DNA of 64,000 nucleotides from Welwitschia mirabilis (Eukaryota > Gnetophyta > Gnetopsida > Welwitschiales). Position 1 is the first letter of the stretch; each line of letters opens with the position of its first letter. The position numbers and the translations under genes were made by a program. The stretch covers positions 149,826,135 through 149,890,134 of the forward strand of contig JBOZIK010000001.1 in assembly GCA_051453625.1 (NCBI GenBank). The letters run 5' to 3'. Below the pieces are notes generated by a model. It was not told where the DNA came from, made no database searches, and worked only from the letters and a program-made list of their open reading frames with translations. This document shows, piece after piece, positions 1 to 13,533 of this stretch.

Positions 1-895
1 CTTTAATATTTTCTATAGAATTCTTTTTAACTCTTTATAAATTTTACATAAATGTTGGGTTATGAGTAATAAGGTGCTATAACTCTATAAAGTATTACAC
101 ATTTTCCATAATTTTATCCATCATGATGTTAATAAAATAATATTTTCCATTGCTAATTATATCTTTATGATGTTAAATTAGAATAAACTATGTTCTTATA
201 TAAATTTAATAACCATTATAGCATCATATGTTCTAGTTTATATACTTTTATATCATTAATAATATAATCTACATAAATAAGTAAAGTATCTAAAAGATGG
301 AGAAACTATCCTAGTTAAATATATACCTAAAACATCAATCATTTATTTTTAAGAATAAGGGAAAGAAGGATCACAATGCTATTTAAATACTACCAAGCAC
401 TAATATTTATTATAGGATATGTAATATTAATAATTATCTTTTAAAATCATTAGTAAATAGATTCTAGATAAAAGGATCGTATGAGAAGTCTTTTTGGTAG
501 AACCATAATCTTCATATATTCCATCATGTATGAACTATTAAAGATTTTAGATTGTTTAATGCTTCTATTAATGACTTGAATATAGTAGTATTTAATAGAA
601 AAGGATCATCTTAGAAATATTCGTTTAGTTCATGTTAAAAAACAAATCTTAAGTATCTTAATCATTAGAAAATTTAATGATAATAAGATAATTAGATATG
701 CTAGAATACCAAGAATCCTATTATAAGTATAGAATATGATAAAAGAGAATTAAGGCATTTTATAAGTATTATTTCTAAAGAAAAATGAGAGTAGGACCTA
801 ATGAAAGATAAATAATGTCTCCTTGGAGATATCCAAATGGTAGATCAATGCTCCCATTACTTTGTGGTTCTAGGTCTAATTCTTAAAAATGTCTT

Positions 896-1141
896 TTAAT
901 AGAAAGAAAAAGATAGATAATTAGAAATTACATTTTCTATTCCTTTCTTATCTTTATTTTTATGATTATAGTATGATAAAAGTAAAATAATTCTTAATGA
1001 TCTATATTCATATTTTTTCTTATCAAACAAATATTTAATAGTATAATAATGAACAAAGATAATGGTTTTTAATCTTATGAGAGAGGTTCTAAATTTTTCA
1101 AAGGCAAAATCTAATACTAATATCTTTGTTTTAGTTGTCAT
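896..1141 (-). pseudogene. RNase H domain of Athila-like gypsy polyprotein
   Basis: An open stretch of 81 codons keeps the RNase H signature of Athila-type polyproteins: a segment reading LDFAFEKFRTSLI, then KYLFDKKK, then RRIILLL-like and DKKGIENVI. In the family these correspond to the conserved 'AFEKFRSYL', 'KYLxxKKDA' and 'DKKGxENVVADHLSR' blocks. RNase H degrades the RNA strand during reverse transcription. The stretch is a fragment of a larger damaged ORF, not a gene of its own; the methionine is incidental. Confidence 0.75.
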
Positions 1142-1439
1142 ACAATTTAGCCAATAACCTTACAAAGTTTTTCTTACATAGTAAATGACATATGATTCAC
1201 CATCTCTTATTTTTCCTAAATTTTTTGCTACAACATAATTGCTTGTATGACATAGTAACTTAAAAGGAATAACCAATTAAAAAGTAATAATATTTAAGTG
1301 TTTTAAAGGTCTTATTGTATTAAAAAAAAAAATCAAAGCTTGTGTTCTTAATAAGAGGGTTAGTTAAGATTTTTACTATTTTAAAAAGTATTAAACAAAC
1401 CTTCTATACTACTTAACATATTTGAGAAATATATAATGT

Positions 1440-1870
1440 ATTTGATACTTTCAAAAGATGAAATATAAGTAATAACTTAAATCTCAGTAGGGTTTATTTC
1501 TATTTGATACTTAGCAATTGCATGTCCTAAGGTAATATATTTTAAACTGATGAAATGAACCTTAATCAAATTAATAACAAGATTGTTTTTCTTACAATAT
1601 GCAATAATAAGTTGTAAATGATGTAGATAATAACAAAGGTTTCTAAAAAACAGGGAAAAAATCCATGAAAACTTTAATGTATTCTTTAATCATATCGAAG
1701 AAAATGCTTATCATGCATTATTAAAGGGTAGTTAAAGTACCACATAAGCATAAAAAATTTATTTAATAAAACATTATTACAAAATCCCATGTAAAGGTTG
1801 TCTTTTCTTGATTTTTAATGGTAATTCTTTCTTTATATTCTATAGTCTCATGAGCCACTATGTTTCCATA
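1440..1870 (-). pseudogene. Reverse transcriptase domain of Athila-like gypsy element
   Basis: On the minus strand, with frame changes, the segment keeps CMISIFFDMIKEYIKVFMD followed by the position of the catalytic aspartates (now FMDFF), then an NLVIN-like block and a LGHAI-like block (LRTCNC in the present frame). These are the 'FMDDF...NLVLNWEKCHF...GIVLGHKIS' blocks of Athila RT. The catalytic aspartate pair is lost and several stops interrupt it. It sits immediately upstream of the RNase H fragment in transcription order. Confidence 0.65.
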
Positions 1871-4199
1871 ATTTGGTTTGTAAAATGTAAATGAAAATGA
1901 TTCTTATGAGTTATAATGTTATTTTGTATTTAGTAAATTAAATTATAAATTATACCTTAACTATATTTGATATAAATTCATCATGTTCATTTTTAACTAT
2001 ATTACTTCTAGATTTCTTAGAGATTATTTACATGGAGTTTACATATTTACTATTAAACATTTGATGAATAATTTCAAATTTTTAGTAGCTTGAGAAGGTC
2101 TTTCATCACAACTTCTTATGTGAGGATTAAGTCTATAATAAGGCTCTCTATTAGGCTTATAATTTTCTTTCAAGTAAATTTCATTCATAAATTTAACAAG
2201 CTTAATTTATTCTAGATTTAACATAGCTTATTTTCTAGATTCTTTATGATGTTTGAGCATATAAACTAAGATCTATTCTTGTGAATTTAATAATTTTGTC
2301 GATATAACTAGGTATAGGAATTATTACCTTTTAGAAAATTGTATTTTGGATCTTTTAGAAGATATTTCAGCTTAATATTAAAAGCACACTCTTCACTAGA
2401 AGGTTGTTTTTATGGTGCATAAGGATCAAATTTAGCTTTTTATTTTGAAGACTTGTGATTGGAATTTTTATGAATGATAATGTTTTTAAGATGATCTATG
2501 GGTTTTATCATCATCCATTTTAATAAATTTAAGGTGTCTCCTATTATTTATATAGTTTCTTTTTCCTCCATGGTTATGACATTACATTCATAACTTCAAA
2601 TAATATCTTTACTACTTAATTTTTATAATTAATTTGAGAGTTAGAAGTATTTAGAAATGATGTTTATAAGGTAAGGCAAAATGATCCTATGCTAGATTTC
2701 ATCTTTAAAATCAAACGTTATAGAATAGTAAATTTTATCAATTTACATCTTAACATATTCAACTATTCCATTAGAGATCTTACATAATTAGTTAATTAGT
2801 TGAAAATTTATTCTTGTTTTTTTAACCTCCTAATATTTATTCTTTACATAACATACATAACATAAATTTGATACTAGCTTTTAAGTTTAGTGAAAACTCA
2901 TTAATTATCTTATTACCTATGACACATGATACTTTTTGGGAACCAGAATCTCTAAATTTTCATAAACGATTTCTTTAAACTATTACACTTATTTATTGAG
3001 TTAAGAAATAATTTTCATTTACATTTATTTTTCTTTTTATCATGCATATATTTTTAAGGAATTTTTCATATTAAGGAAATTTATTTACTATCATCAAGTA
3101 GATGAATGTTGAAATTTATTTTTTAAAGAACTTTAAGTACACTTCTTTAAGATGTTTATTTCTTATAGATTTCATGAACTTAGGAAATGGGGTTTTTTTA
3201 GTTCTCCATATCTATGCCTTTTATGTCATCTTCTTCATCTTTATTAGTCTAAATATTTCTTAATCTCTATTTTAGATCTAAATAAGTTTTTTTAAGTGAT
3301 TAAAAATTTTTATTTATATGGATATTACTTATAGGTGAGATAATATTAAATCCTATGACTTCTTCTTATCCTTAAACCATGTTAATATCTTTGATGGAAT
3401 TAATGAGTGATATTTAGTTTGAAAATACTAGCTCCTCCCTTCATTTAGATGTTAAAAATTTTAAGCATTTTGATAGTTGATTTTGGTTTTTTATTACTGT
3501 TAATTAATTTGGTTTAATAAACTATTTACAACATCCTCTAATGATTTCTTCAATGTTGAGTGGATGTTTCTAAGGTAGAATCTTCCTTTTCTTAAGATTT
3601 AAAGAAAATGTAAAATGATTTTTCCATTTTATATTTTAGGAATCTGTATAAGAACATGATTATTTCTATTATTGCTATCTTAAAAAGGATCTTCTTAATT
3701 ATAAAAAAACCACTTTCTTAGCTACTATATCTTTATAAATTGAAATATTAGAAAATTTACCTTTTTTAATTCATTATATGTACATGCATAGCACATACAA
3801 TAGATCTAATACTCCTATAAATTCCAAATAATTAATCTTAATTCAATCATTTGGTTATGAAATTTAATTTTTTATTTATTTTTATTTCTTTATCTAACTT
3901 ACATATGCCTTTTATTATGATTAAAAATGTGGATTTTAATTAGTTATGTATTTGGATCTAGATTTTATTCCCTAGTTTTCAAAAATTTTAGCTATATTTT
4001 CTAAAGTATCCTAATAATTTTCTACTTCCTTAAATGTAAAATTAGAACCACTTATTGTCTTAAGTATTTTCTTACTTTGAAATATTAAACCTGTAGGAAA
4101 ATGTTCAATGATCTTCAAGCCTTAAAATAATGTTTTTTTTAAGGTAATATAGGTAGGTAGGTTGTGTTACACAAATCTTAGTGGCACTTGGGAACGCAA

Positions 4200-5378
4200 A
4201 CACTCATGGGAAATCTATAGAGAATTTATCATTTATTTTTCCCTGTTATCTGCAACAAAAATACATTTGCTACATGATAAAAATTATTTGGAACTACAGG
4301 ATGCATAACTTACTCTTTCCAAAACTTGTTGAAAAATCAATACCTTCATAACCTTAAATTAAAAGATCATCCTTATTAATAGCTATTCTTATATTAGGCT
4401 GATCAGGTCCCTCATCTATCACATATGTTACACATCCTTCACTATTACTAGGAGTAGCACAAATCTACCAATAAACAAAAATTACGTAAGCATGCTATAA
4501 CTCCAAAAATAATGACAAAAAATCACTTTGCCTTTTAGTAAGAGGCTTTCATAAAATAGAACCTTAAACATTTTACTTATAAATCACAAAAGTAATAATA
4601 TTAGTTAAATCATGTATATCTCATAAATTAGAATCTTAAACATTCCACTTGTAAATTTGAGAATTCTGGAGCTGTTGATAGACATGAAGGCATGGTTTTT
4701 GGGTTGTACATGTCTTTTGGTTTTTCACTTTCATGAAGGCAAGGTTTTTTAGCACTGATGATGTATTAGATCCTTTTTCATTTTTGTTGTTACAAAAATT
4801 CAATACCTCTTGATATACATCATCCTCCATAATGTTGATTGTTTAGTTCATGAGAATTATATTAGATACTTTTTTAAAATAACATTAGTTTAGTACTTTT
4901 TATTAGATACTAATTTATCCCTGTGTATATAATACTACATTTTCTTTATTGAGATGAAAAGAAGGATGAATTTATCATGTTCATCTATGATAATTTATCT
5001 TGTATTAAAACTATTATAGGAATACATCTAATGGCATCATCATATCCATTGTCATCATTTGATAAATCCATTTATGTGAGGGACAAGGGGTAGATGTTTA
5101 TGAATAGGTATTACATATCCAATTACATTTAAAGTTATTCCTATAACTTTAAAAATATTACATACTATTCCTATAACTTCAAAAATAGTACATAATTATT
5201 TATCTAATATTAATATGCGTAGGACATGTGAGGAGTATGAGAATGACGTAAAGAAGTTCTTAGATTTGTGATTAACAATTCCTTTAGTTCTTAAGGCATA
5301 CTTTATCCATGTGTGAAATGCTAAAACACTTGTTATTGACAACCAAATATTATTCTTAAGCATCTTTTATGCAAAGGC
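4200..5378. other. AT-rich sequence between the gypsy remnant and the CACTA transposase
   Basis: No gene is supported. A 64-codon open stretch (4636-4830, minus) has no recognisable motif. A short direct repeat of about 31 bp lies at 5147-5192 (ATTCCTATAACTT twice). CACTA termini were looked for and not found. Confidence 0.5.
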
Positions 5379-6937
5379 ATGGGTCTTACATACATAAAGT
5401 GGATTATGCATGAGGAAGAATCAAAAGAACACTACGACAAATGTAGTGGAAGAAATATAATACAAGATGATATTGTTTTCATCGTGAAAGAATCCTTTAT
5501 GTTCTTTAATGATGGGGAGCAATCACATAAAAAAAAAAAAAAACCTGTGGATTTCTTAAATTCTAATAACTTCAATAGTAATGTAAAAAATGCAAAATTT
5601 GATAGGTCAATAAAAAAAGGTAAGAAGTCATTACACCCTAGTTGCTTAAAATATACAAATAATTCTATGATTATTAAATTTCTTATCATTAAAGCAATGG
5701 GTGGATGGTTAAATTCAACATTTTTAATGTTTCTTAATATCTTACATGACTCTTTTCTAGAAGGTAATATGATTCCAAGTACTTATGATTAATTAAAAAG
5801 GAAAATTAACTCTTGAGGTATAAAATATGATAAAATAAATGCATGTCCTAATGACTGTGTGCTATAGTGGAAGAAGCATGAGAACTAAAATGATTGGCCT
5901 TAGTGTGATGCATCTAGATGAAAATCAAAGAGAGATCCTAATTACAGTAAACTAGATAAAATATTATCTATCAAAGTATTATGATACTTTCCATTAATTC
6001 CAAGACTATAAAGGCTTTATGAATCATCCACAATAATGGAACATATGATATGGCATTCAAAAAGGCAGATAGACTAAGGCATAATGCAACATCCAATAGA
6101 TTATATCTTATGAAAAAGTATTGATGAATGATACAATGAATTTTAGGCTTGAACTCAAACAGGTAAAACTTAGTATTGCAATAGATGGATTTAATCCTTT
6201 TGTGATGCTACTTTAGATGATAAATGATCTTCTAGAATATGGAAACATCTTAGGATGAAGCACAAAGGGGAGATTATCATGTCTCATATATGCTTATAAG
6301 ACTAATTCTTTATGGTTGCCCCATAGTAGGAAACATTACTACCAGTAGAATATTTCTTGATAAGAATCATAGGTATAGAAGAATGAAGAGACCTTTCAAT
6401 GGTAAAGTAAAAGAAGAAGAATAGTCCATGTCATTAATAGTGAAGAGATTCTTTTCCAACTTAATAACATGGATTTTACTTGGGTAAGTACATTTCTAAG
6501 CATCAACAAAAGAGGATAAAAATGCCAAAACATGGAAAGCAAAACCAATAAAAGGTCACTCCACCTAGTAAATTTAAAATGTTACATAGCAAATATAAGA
6601 AATTCCTTTGGGGCATTCACAAGGAAGAGCATAACAGTAGATGAAAAAAGAGATTAATACTATTTACTCTTCCATGTTACAAGGTAATAAAAGTTTATAA
6701 AATAGTTTAGTAATTAATTCTTTTTGTTCCTTATGATTTCATTTAATACCTTTTTCATTTCTAACATATACATAGGAACATGACATTTGACACAATTTGG
6801 ATGTTATGCATAATGAAAAAAATGTCTGTGAGAGCTTGCTAAGCAGTATCCTGAATATTAAAGAAAAACCAAATGGCAAGCTTAAATCATGACTTGATCT
6901 AAAAGAGGTAGGTATCAGATATGTACTTTCATCCATT

Positions 6938-7414
6938 ATGATGAGTGATGGTAAAAAGGCATTCCTTCCACCTACTAGTTTTATGATGTCAGTACAAGAA
7001 AATAATTCTTTTATCAATATGTTATTAGAGTTGAAACTTCTAGATGGGTATGCATTAAATGTTCATAGGTGTATCCTACAAAAAGGACATAGACTTTTTG
7101 GGATTAAGAGTCATGACTATCATGTTCTTTCACAACTCATTCTTCCCATTGTTGTACATAAATTACTTTTATTTAAGATTTGTCCATTAATAATTCAAAT
7201 GTATCTATTCTTCAATGAGCTTTATCAAAAGGAAATTAATATAAAAATTTTGGGAGAACTAAAATCAAGAATTTCCATCATACTTTGTGATCTTGAAAGA
7301 ATATTTCCTCTAGCTTTATTCCATATAATGATGCATTTACCTATCCATTTAAAAAAGGAGGTTAGGTTTTGCGTGATTATGAAATATCAATGGATGTATT
7401 CTATAGAAAGGTAA
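6938..7414 (+). pseudogene. DUF4218 part of the CACTA transposase
   Basis: A 158-codon open stretch with LFGIKSHDYHVLSQLILPI, IILCDLERIFPLALFHIMMH and a YQWMYSIER end matches the DUF4218 family found C-terminal to TNP2 in CACTA transposases. The continuation after a stop (7415-7745) keeps LSFCTKYI. It is the best preserved piece of this transposon. The start methionine is incidental. Confidence 0.8.
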
Positions 7415-8107
7415 TAAACACATTTTTTTTACCATATATGTTGCTTGTTAATAATTATGAAATAACTATAAAGTTTTAACATGTATACCCTTTACATTCT
7501 TGGAAGTTTTAAAAGGGTATGTTAGAAAGAAGAACACACTAGAGGGATGAATTTTAGAAGCTTTTCTTATAAAGGAAGCATTAAGTTTTTGTACTAAATA
7601 CATAAGAAATATTGATACATTTGAAAATTGGTTACAGCATAATGAAGTTATTAACAATAACTCTATTGAATCATTTATACATCTAGAAGGAAGATTACTA
7701 TATGCTACAGATAGAAGGATATTGAGTGACATAGAAATTAAATAGGCACATAAATATGTATTTTTAACACCCCATGCATTGAATCATATGTTTCATAAGT
7801 TAATCAGAATTTCATTATTTTATTCTTATTGTAGACATTCTTAATTATATATGTGTACAATCAACACCTACAAGAAATTTGTAGTGACGTTTCATGAATG
7901 ATAAAGTCTTCATAGCTTTGAATGCATAGAGATTGCTTTACTATTTTGTTTAAAGAATATGTAATGTATAATACATTCTATATAAAGTTATTAATGGCTT
8001 GCAATTATGATGTCTAAGATATGTATGCATATAAATTTTTTGATGTTTCAGATTTATAAGTTAAGAGAAAAAGGCATGCTTAATGAAGAATAAGAAAAAG
8101 AAGTAAA

Positions 8108-8563
8108 ATGATGTCACATACTCCAAGTATACATGCACAAATGTATAAGGGATACCTGATCAATGGGTATAGGTTTCATGTAAAGGAGAGAAATTCAAAG
8201 TTAACATGTCAAAATACTGGAATTTCTATAATTGCAGATACTTCATTGGTATCAAGTGAAAAGGATAATAATCCTATAAGTAATAATGTAAAATACTATG
8301 GTGTCTTGAAAGAAATAGTCATATTAGATTATAATTACATATTCATTATATTTTTTAATCATATGTAGGTTATGGATGGATCACTAAATGTATCATCATC
8401 ATCATTAAATAAAGAATGCATTCTAAAGGATGGTTACCGCAATACTATAGCTATTGATAGAATACTTTTGGATAATCCTACATCATTTATTTATCCTACA
8501 CTAGTTAATAACCATGCTTACAAAGTTAAATTGGAGGTATTACAATTTCTAGCACTAATTTAG
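8108..8563 (+). pseudogene. DUF4216 part of the CACTA transposase
   Basis: Two open stretches (8108-8368 and 8372-8563), separated by a single stop, keep the DUF4216 landmarks: INGYRFHVKERN, TGISIIADTS, NPISNNVKYYGVLKEI, and a later DNPTSFIYPT corresponding to the family's 'DPFVFASQ' region. DUF4216 is the C-terminal domain of many CACTA transposases, which supports one element spanning 5.4-8.6 kb. Confidence 0.8.
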
Positions 8564-8569
8564 TTTACA

Positions 8570-11500
8570 AGATAAGTTTCATAACAACTCTTGCTAATGT
8601 TGGAGTGAATGGCATTAAATCTTAGCCAATAAAATATATTATAGTCATTTAACCTTTTATGTAGTAGTGTACCTTTTGTTGAGAATTTTTAAAATATTGA
8701 TATCATGCAATACTTGTGTCTTGAATAATCATTCAATGTGAAGATTAATCTTTTTTCTATAGATGCACAAATTTTATTCATAAATGCATCCATTTCTTAA
8801 CATTTATTAGAGATGGTTTGAACTATTTAAGTAGGAAATATTATGCCATTGATGATATAGATCGATCATCACACAATTAGATGCAAATTATTCTATGGTA
8901 ACTCAAATTTACTTGTACTATGATAATATTTATTGTAAGTTTTGTGTGGTATGCCTCCATAATATGCTACTTATAATTTATATTTTGGTTTTAAATTTAT
9001 ATGTACATGTAGATTTTCTTCACAGAGATGTTGTTAGACATGTCTATGAATTTAATTATGAGTGAATTATCTTTTATAATTTTTGTTAGTGATACTTCTA
9101 AGATTGTACATTTGCATGTGTAAAAAAATTTTTTAAAGTGTTAACACCATTATGCATTTAAAAGGCTTAAATAGAAAACATATATGGTATTATATCCTTG
9201 AATATACTAGTGAAAGTATCAATTATAATAATGGTTTAGAACATGTTAATAGCCATCTTATACTGCTAGCTATCCCTCTGGTGTTAAAGATTTATTGAGG
9301 TAGTTAATAGAGTGGGTAAGATAAGTTTCTATTTGTAAGCACTATGTGGATCCCTGAGGATCTTAGGGTCACAAGAGAGAAACTTTTATCTAACATATTT
9401 CACTCTTGATAGGAAAGTAGACTAATTCTTAATAAAGGCTTCTATCCTTTCTTTATTGAAGACATAGTAGGAAATCTTAGATGAGATAGAATTATGCAGA
9501 ATAACACATGATTAATGACAGGAACTTTGAAACTCATAAACCTATGCTTGTGAATGTCATAGTTGGATATATAATGCATCACTTAGGTGGTTTTAATGTC
9601 CATCATTATATGGCATGTTATTCTAATACGTTAATCTAGTTTTCCTCATGGAGTCTATTTATACAAAATGATGTGAAATAATTGTACTTTGTCATTCTAA
9701 TTATTGATTTTAAACCCCATAATTATTAAATTAGCAAATTTTCATGTCTATTTTTCAATGATATATCTATATCTCTTTTCTATTACATGAAGGCAATCTT
9801 AATTATCTATATTAAGCACTACATAATTTATCTACACTCTTATCTGAAAAGAACATTTAGGGATTTTTTCTTAGTAGATTTTTTAATTCATTCTAAAATT
9901 CATGTTTAAATATGTGAAAGAATTATAAATGTTGTTTTCCCTTATGAACTTCTAGTTAAATATGTTATAACTTTATCATAATTTATTTTATTATCTATAC
10001 TATTGTAAATAAAAGGAATATATTATCATGTATTAAGAAGGGGCCAGAAGTAAATATCAAGAGAGAATATAATTCTTTTAGTTTTGTAACAATTTTTATG
10101 ATAAGACTTTTGGTATTTTTGACTTTTCTATTATGTTATTATTTCTTAAAGGATTTGCGATATCATAATGAGAGTGGCTACAATAGTTATAAGAGTAGTA
10201 GTAGCTGAAGATACAACAAAAGGCTATCAAGAAAAAGGTGTAAAAGAGTTATGTCAAATGTTTGAGGTAAGAGTAATAGAAGAAACGTAAGTTACGTTAC
10301 TTTCAATTTTAGATGTACTTGTTAGTTTACTTGACATGCAACTTATGAATATTTGAAGAGGAGGCACTAGAATTTGTAAATATAAATATATGACCTACTC
10401 AAATATTCTCCAGTAGTACATGACAAACAATAAAACAAAGAATTACACACTTCTATTTCAGCTTTTTATGTTAATCCATTTCCACTTTCATAGTTTAGCC
10501 TAACTTATTATCTTATTGCATAATCCACTCTTGAAAACTACATACCAGGATTTGGAAATGAAATTACAAAGTATACTAATAGTGGAAGAGATTAGAGGAG
10601 GTGATATAGAGACAACATATATTAGAGGAGATGATAGAGAGATAATATAGATATGCAATGAAATAAATGATGATCTAATGAAAAAACTATGTTATAGGCA
10701 ATCAGTAGGCTATGTCAATTAGTGCCCTATGTTGATCAAAGGCTAGGAAAGGGGTAGTATACTATCTCCATAAAAAAATTATTAAGATAGTATACTTTAT
10801 ATTATGTATGATGAAATTAGAAGTAAATGTTCATTTAGTTGACTTTCATTGGGGTCTATTATGACAGAGGTGTGTTGTGGATTTTTACATTTTGAACTCT
10901 CAACCTAGTATAAAAGCATTATTAAAAGATAGGTATGTTGCAAAAGTGATAAAACATATGAAGGAGAATACAATTATTGAGATTAATAAGAATAAGAAAT
11001 AGTTGCAATCACATTTTGTAAGATGGCTTGCAAAGATGAATCTCTTAAGTGATGATCATATAATGCACCTAAAAGAAGGGTAAGGTTACTTACATCTTTT
11101 ATTTTAGGTTTATTAAATTCTACATTTTATCATACTTACTGCCTTTCTAATGTTGTGGTATTGTTTTAATGCTTTATATTTGAAGTGATGCAAGGTCTAT
11201 TTATAAATTTTTTATTATAATTTCTTCCAGAGTCCCACACATATTATGATGCTAAAATCCTATTGTCCCTATAGATACATGAAAGAACATAGCACATTTA
11301 TCATGATGGGGGTGCTTAAAAGGAATGAAAATGTTCTAATGATTGTGCCTCCTCTAGAGCTCAGAACCAATATCCACTAGATGCTAATGGTTGAAGTGCC
11401 TTCTACTCATAAATCTTGAAGGCACTATTTTGAAATGTGAGAATACTATAGCATTTTCAATGCTTCTCTTTTCATGTGTAAAACCTGAATGTAGTATTAG

Positions 11501-12009
11501 GAAAATACTTTTGTCTATGAAAATGAAGTATTTCATAGATCATGTGGCCATGACTTTGTAATTTTGTTAGTGATGGATTACATTAATAGTGATGAAATAA
11601 ATATTTAAGATCACATCAATGGTTAATTTGAGACTTTAAATAACTTTAGAGAAAAAGATTCATTTGAGAGTTTAGATGATAAGAGTCCCTCAAACAAATG
11701 AACTAAGGTATGCTTGAAATATCAAAGGTCAATATGAAGGTAAGTGATCTAGAAGACATTAAAGATAGTATAATTTAACCATTTTGTTCTCTAAAAATAA
11801 GCCAATTAAAATAACATGCAAAACCATGCTGCACTCATCAACTTTATAGATATGCTTCACCAAGTGAAAATTGAGGGTGGCCTTTGATAGCTTGAAAACT
11901 TAACTTATAGACATGGGTTAATTAAATAATACTATATATTCTAACATGTGCCCTTTTCATGCCAAAGAACCTTAAATTATAAAATCCAATAATCGTAATG
12001 GATTTATAA
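8570..12009. other. Non-coding or unassigned tail of the CACTA region
   Basis: No gene can be supported. One segment (10888-11070, plus) reads as about 60 codons with one stop (QPSIKALLKDRYVAK... HFVRWLAKM) and may be a remnant of a second transposon gene, but I do not recognise it. The remainder is AT-rich with frequent stops in all frames. Confidence 0.4.
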
Positions 12010-12314
12010 ATTTTTTTTTAGGTAACACCTTTTGAGGTGTTTATTTGATAAAATGCCTCAAAATGGCTTTTCAAGGCATTTATAAAATTGAGCATCTCAA
12101 AATACCTTTTAAGGCATTTCTTGAAGAAACGCCTCAAAAGAACCTTAAAAGAACTTTTATAACATTTCTTGAAAACATTCCTCAAAAGGCATTTTAAGGA
12201 ATTTGTATTTAAATTCCTTAGAAACACCTAAAGTAGGGTTTTTTAAAGAACTTTGTGAAGAAACACATTAAAATATGTTAAGGTAATTCTTAAAATCTTT
12301 TAAGGCATTTTATA
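12010..12314. repeat. Array of short palindromic AAGGCATTT / AATGCCTYAAAA motifs (CACTA-type subterminal repeats)
   Basis: Variants of AAGGCATTT and its complement AAATGCCTT, plus TTTTGAGGTGTTT and AAACGCCTCAAAA, recur every 20-45 bp in both orientations. Such arrays occur in subterminal regions of plant CACTA elements, where the element's own proteins bind. The position downstream of the CACTA transposase fits. The array runs into a gap, so the terminus itself is not visible. Confidence 0.55.
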
Positions 12315-13017
12315 NNNNNNNNNNNNNNNNNNNNNNNNNNNNNNNNNNNNNNNNNNNNNNNNNNNNNNNNNNNNNNNNNNNNNNNNNNNNNNNNNNNNNN
12401 NNNNNNNNNNNNNNNNNNNNNNNNNNNNNNNNNNNNNNNNNNNNNNNNNNNNNNNNNNNNNNNNNNNNNNNNNNNNNNNNNNNNNNNNNNNNNNNNNNNN
12501 NNNNNNNNNNNNNNNNNNNNNNNNNNNNNNNNNNNNNNNNNNNNNNNNNNNNNNNNNNNNNNNNNNNNNNNNNNNNNNNNNNNNNNNNNNNNNNNNNNNN
12601 NNNNNNNNNNNNNNNNNNNNNNNNNNNNNNNNNNNNNNNNNNNNNNNNNNNNNNNNNNNNNNNNNNNNNNNNNNNNNNNNNNNNNNNNNNNNNNNNNNNN
12701 NNNNNNNNNNNNNNNNNNNNNNNNNNNNNNNNNNNNNNNNNNNNNNNNNNNNNNNNNNNNNNNNNNNNNNNNNNNNNNNNNNNNNNNNNNNNNNNNNNNN
12801 NNNNNNNNNNNNNNNNNNNNNNNNNNNNNNNNNNNNNNNNNNNNNNNNNNNNNNNNNNNNNNNNNNNNNNNNNNNNNNNNNNNNNNNNNNNNNNNNNNNN
12901 NNNNNNNNNNNNNNNNNNNNNNNNNNNNNNNNNNNNNNNNNNNNNNNNNNNNNNNNNNNNNNNNNNNNNNNNNNNNNNNNNNNNNNNNNNNNNNNNNNNN
13001 NNNNNNNNNNNNNNNNN
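12315..13017. other. Assembly gap (703 N)
   Basis: Run of N. It hides the start of the gypsy 5' LTR, and possibly the CACTA terminus and the missing C-terminal part of the hAT transposase. Confidence 0.99.
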
Positions 13018-13510
13018 CTTATCACCTATATTAGGGGTATATCAAGGTGAAGTAAAAGCCTATAGAATTGACTTCAACCATGTTTGTATAGTGTAGAACT
13101 TGAAATAAAACTAGTTCACATCTAAAGGAGATTGAATATTGATTTGAAATAACATTAACTAGAGTTGTAACCTCCTATTATATTAGTTAGGAATTATCCT
13201 TAAACTTATTCGTGTATGTTTATAATACATTTATAGCTCCTCAACTATTTATAAGATATCTTTAATGTGATAAAAAAATAGGAAGAAATTGAGAACACAG
13301 ACTTATAACATCACTATTGTTTGTAAATCAAAATCATCTAGAAATTAATTATATCTAAATATACAATATTAATNNNNNNNNNNATAAAGAAATAAGTAAA
13401 GTTTAATTCTAAGTTCCTTTGTGTCTATCAGATAATAATAGTAAAGAAGGAAGAAGAAGAAAAGGGGAAAAATATAGTGCTTAATTAGGATAAGAGAAGA
13501 GAGGGTATTA
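13018..13510 (+). repeat. 5' LTR (partial) of the nested Ty3/gypsy element
   Basis: The sequence aligns by eye with 22400-22914 over its whole length, with many transitions. A shared block is CTCCTATTATATTAGTTAGG and the shared end is GGGTATTA here versus GGGTATCA in the 3' copy. The tRNA primer site follows after four bases. The 5' end of this LTR lies in the preceding gap, and a 10-N gap interrupts it at 13374-13383. Confidence 0.75.
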
Positions 13511-13514
13511 TAAA

Positions 13515-13533
13515 TTGGTATCAAATCTCTAGG
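13515..13533 (+). promoter_or_regulatory. Primer binding site, initiator tRNA-Met type
   Basis: TTGGTATCAAATCTCTAGG begins four bases after the 5' LTR end. It matches the common plant TGGTATCAGAGC primer site with G-to-A changes. It shows that the element is transcribed on the plus strand. Confidence 0.75.

Larger units (their letters stand above)
1..4200 (-). mobile_element. Decayed Ty3/gypsy (Athila-like) retrotransposon, truncated by the window edge
   Basis: The pol order on the minus strand is visible as RT (about 1870-1440), RNase H (1141-896) and the start of the integrase region (about 880-480). The element therefore runs leftward out of the window. The part between 1870 and about 4200 should hold gag and protease, but I could recognise no motif there with confidence; it is AT-rich and full of stops. 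No LTR could be delimited. The right boundary is a guess based on where resemblance and A/T-biased coding texture stop. Confidence 0.6.
5379..8563 (+). pseudogene. CACTA (En/Spm) transposase, TNP2/TNPD type, decayed
   Basis: The plus strand holds successive fragments in the order of the CACTA transposase. About 5379-5885 has a KWIMHEE start, a LHPSCLKY...KAMGGW block, a SFLEGNMIPSTYD block and then ACPNDCVL, all matching TNP2 landmarks. About 5970-6260 keeps YFPLIPRL and the following degenerate TNP2 core. 6938-7745 is the DUF4218 region (DGYALNVHRC, LFGIKSHDYHVL, LCDLERIFP, MHLPIHL, YQWMYSIER). 8108-8563 is the DUF4216 region (INGYRFHVKERN, QNTGISIIADTS, YYGVLKEI). The protein would cut and join the element ends. 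Stops and frameshifts make it inactive. The 7745-8108 spacer probably includes an intron. Confidence 0.85.

Noticed and set aside
5429-5449. CACTAC...GTAGTG pair that could be read as CACTA termini
   Set aside because: The two motifs are about 7 bases apart inside the TNP2 coding trace, so they cannot be element ends.
7864-7895. CCTACAAGAAATTTGTAGTGACG, which resembles a CACTA terminus
   Set aside because: It lies between DUF4218 and DUF4216 coding parts, and no partner end was found; probably chance or an intron sequence.
12300-13025. Long open frames made mostly of unknown residues (also at 36125, 38363, 42677, 42705, 14484, 16090)
   Set aside because: They are produced by runs of N and carry no information.
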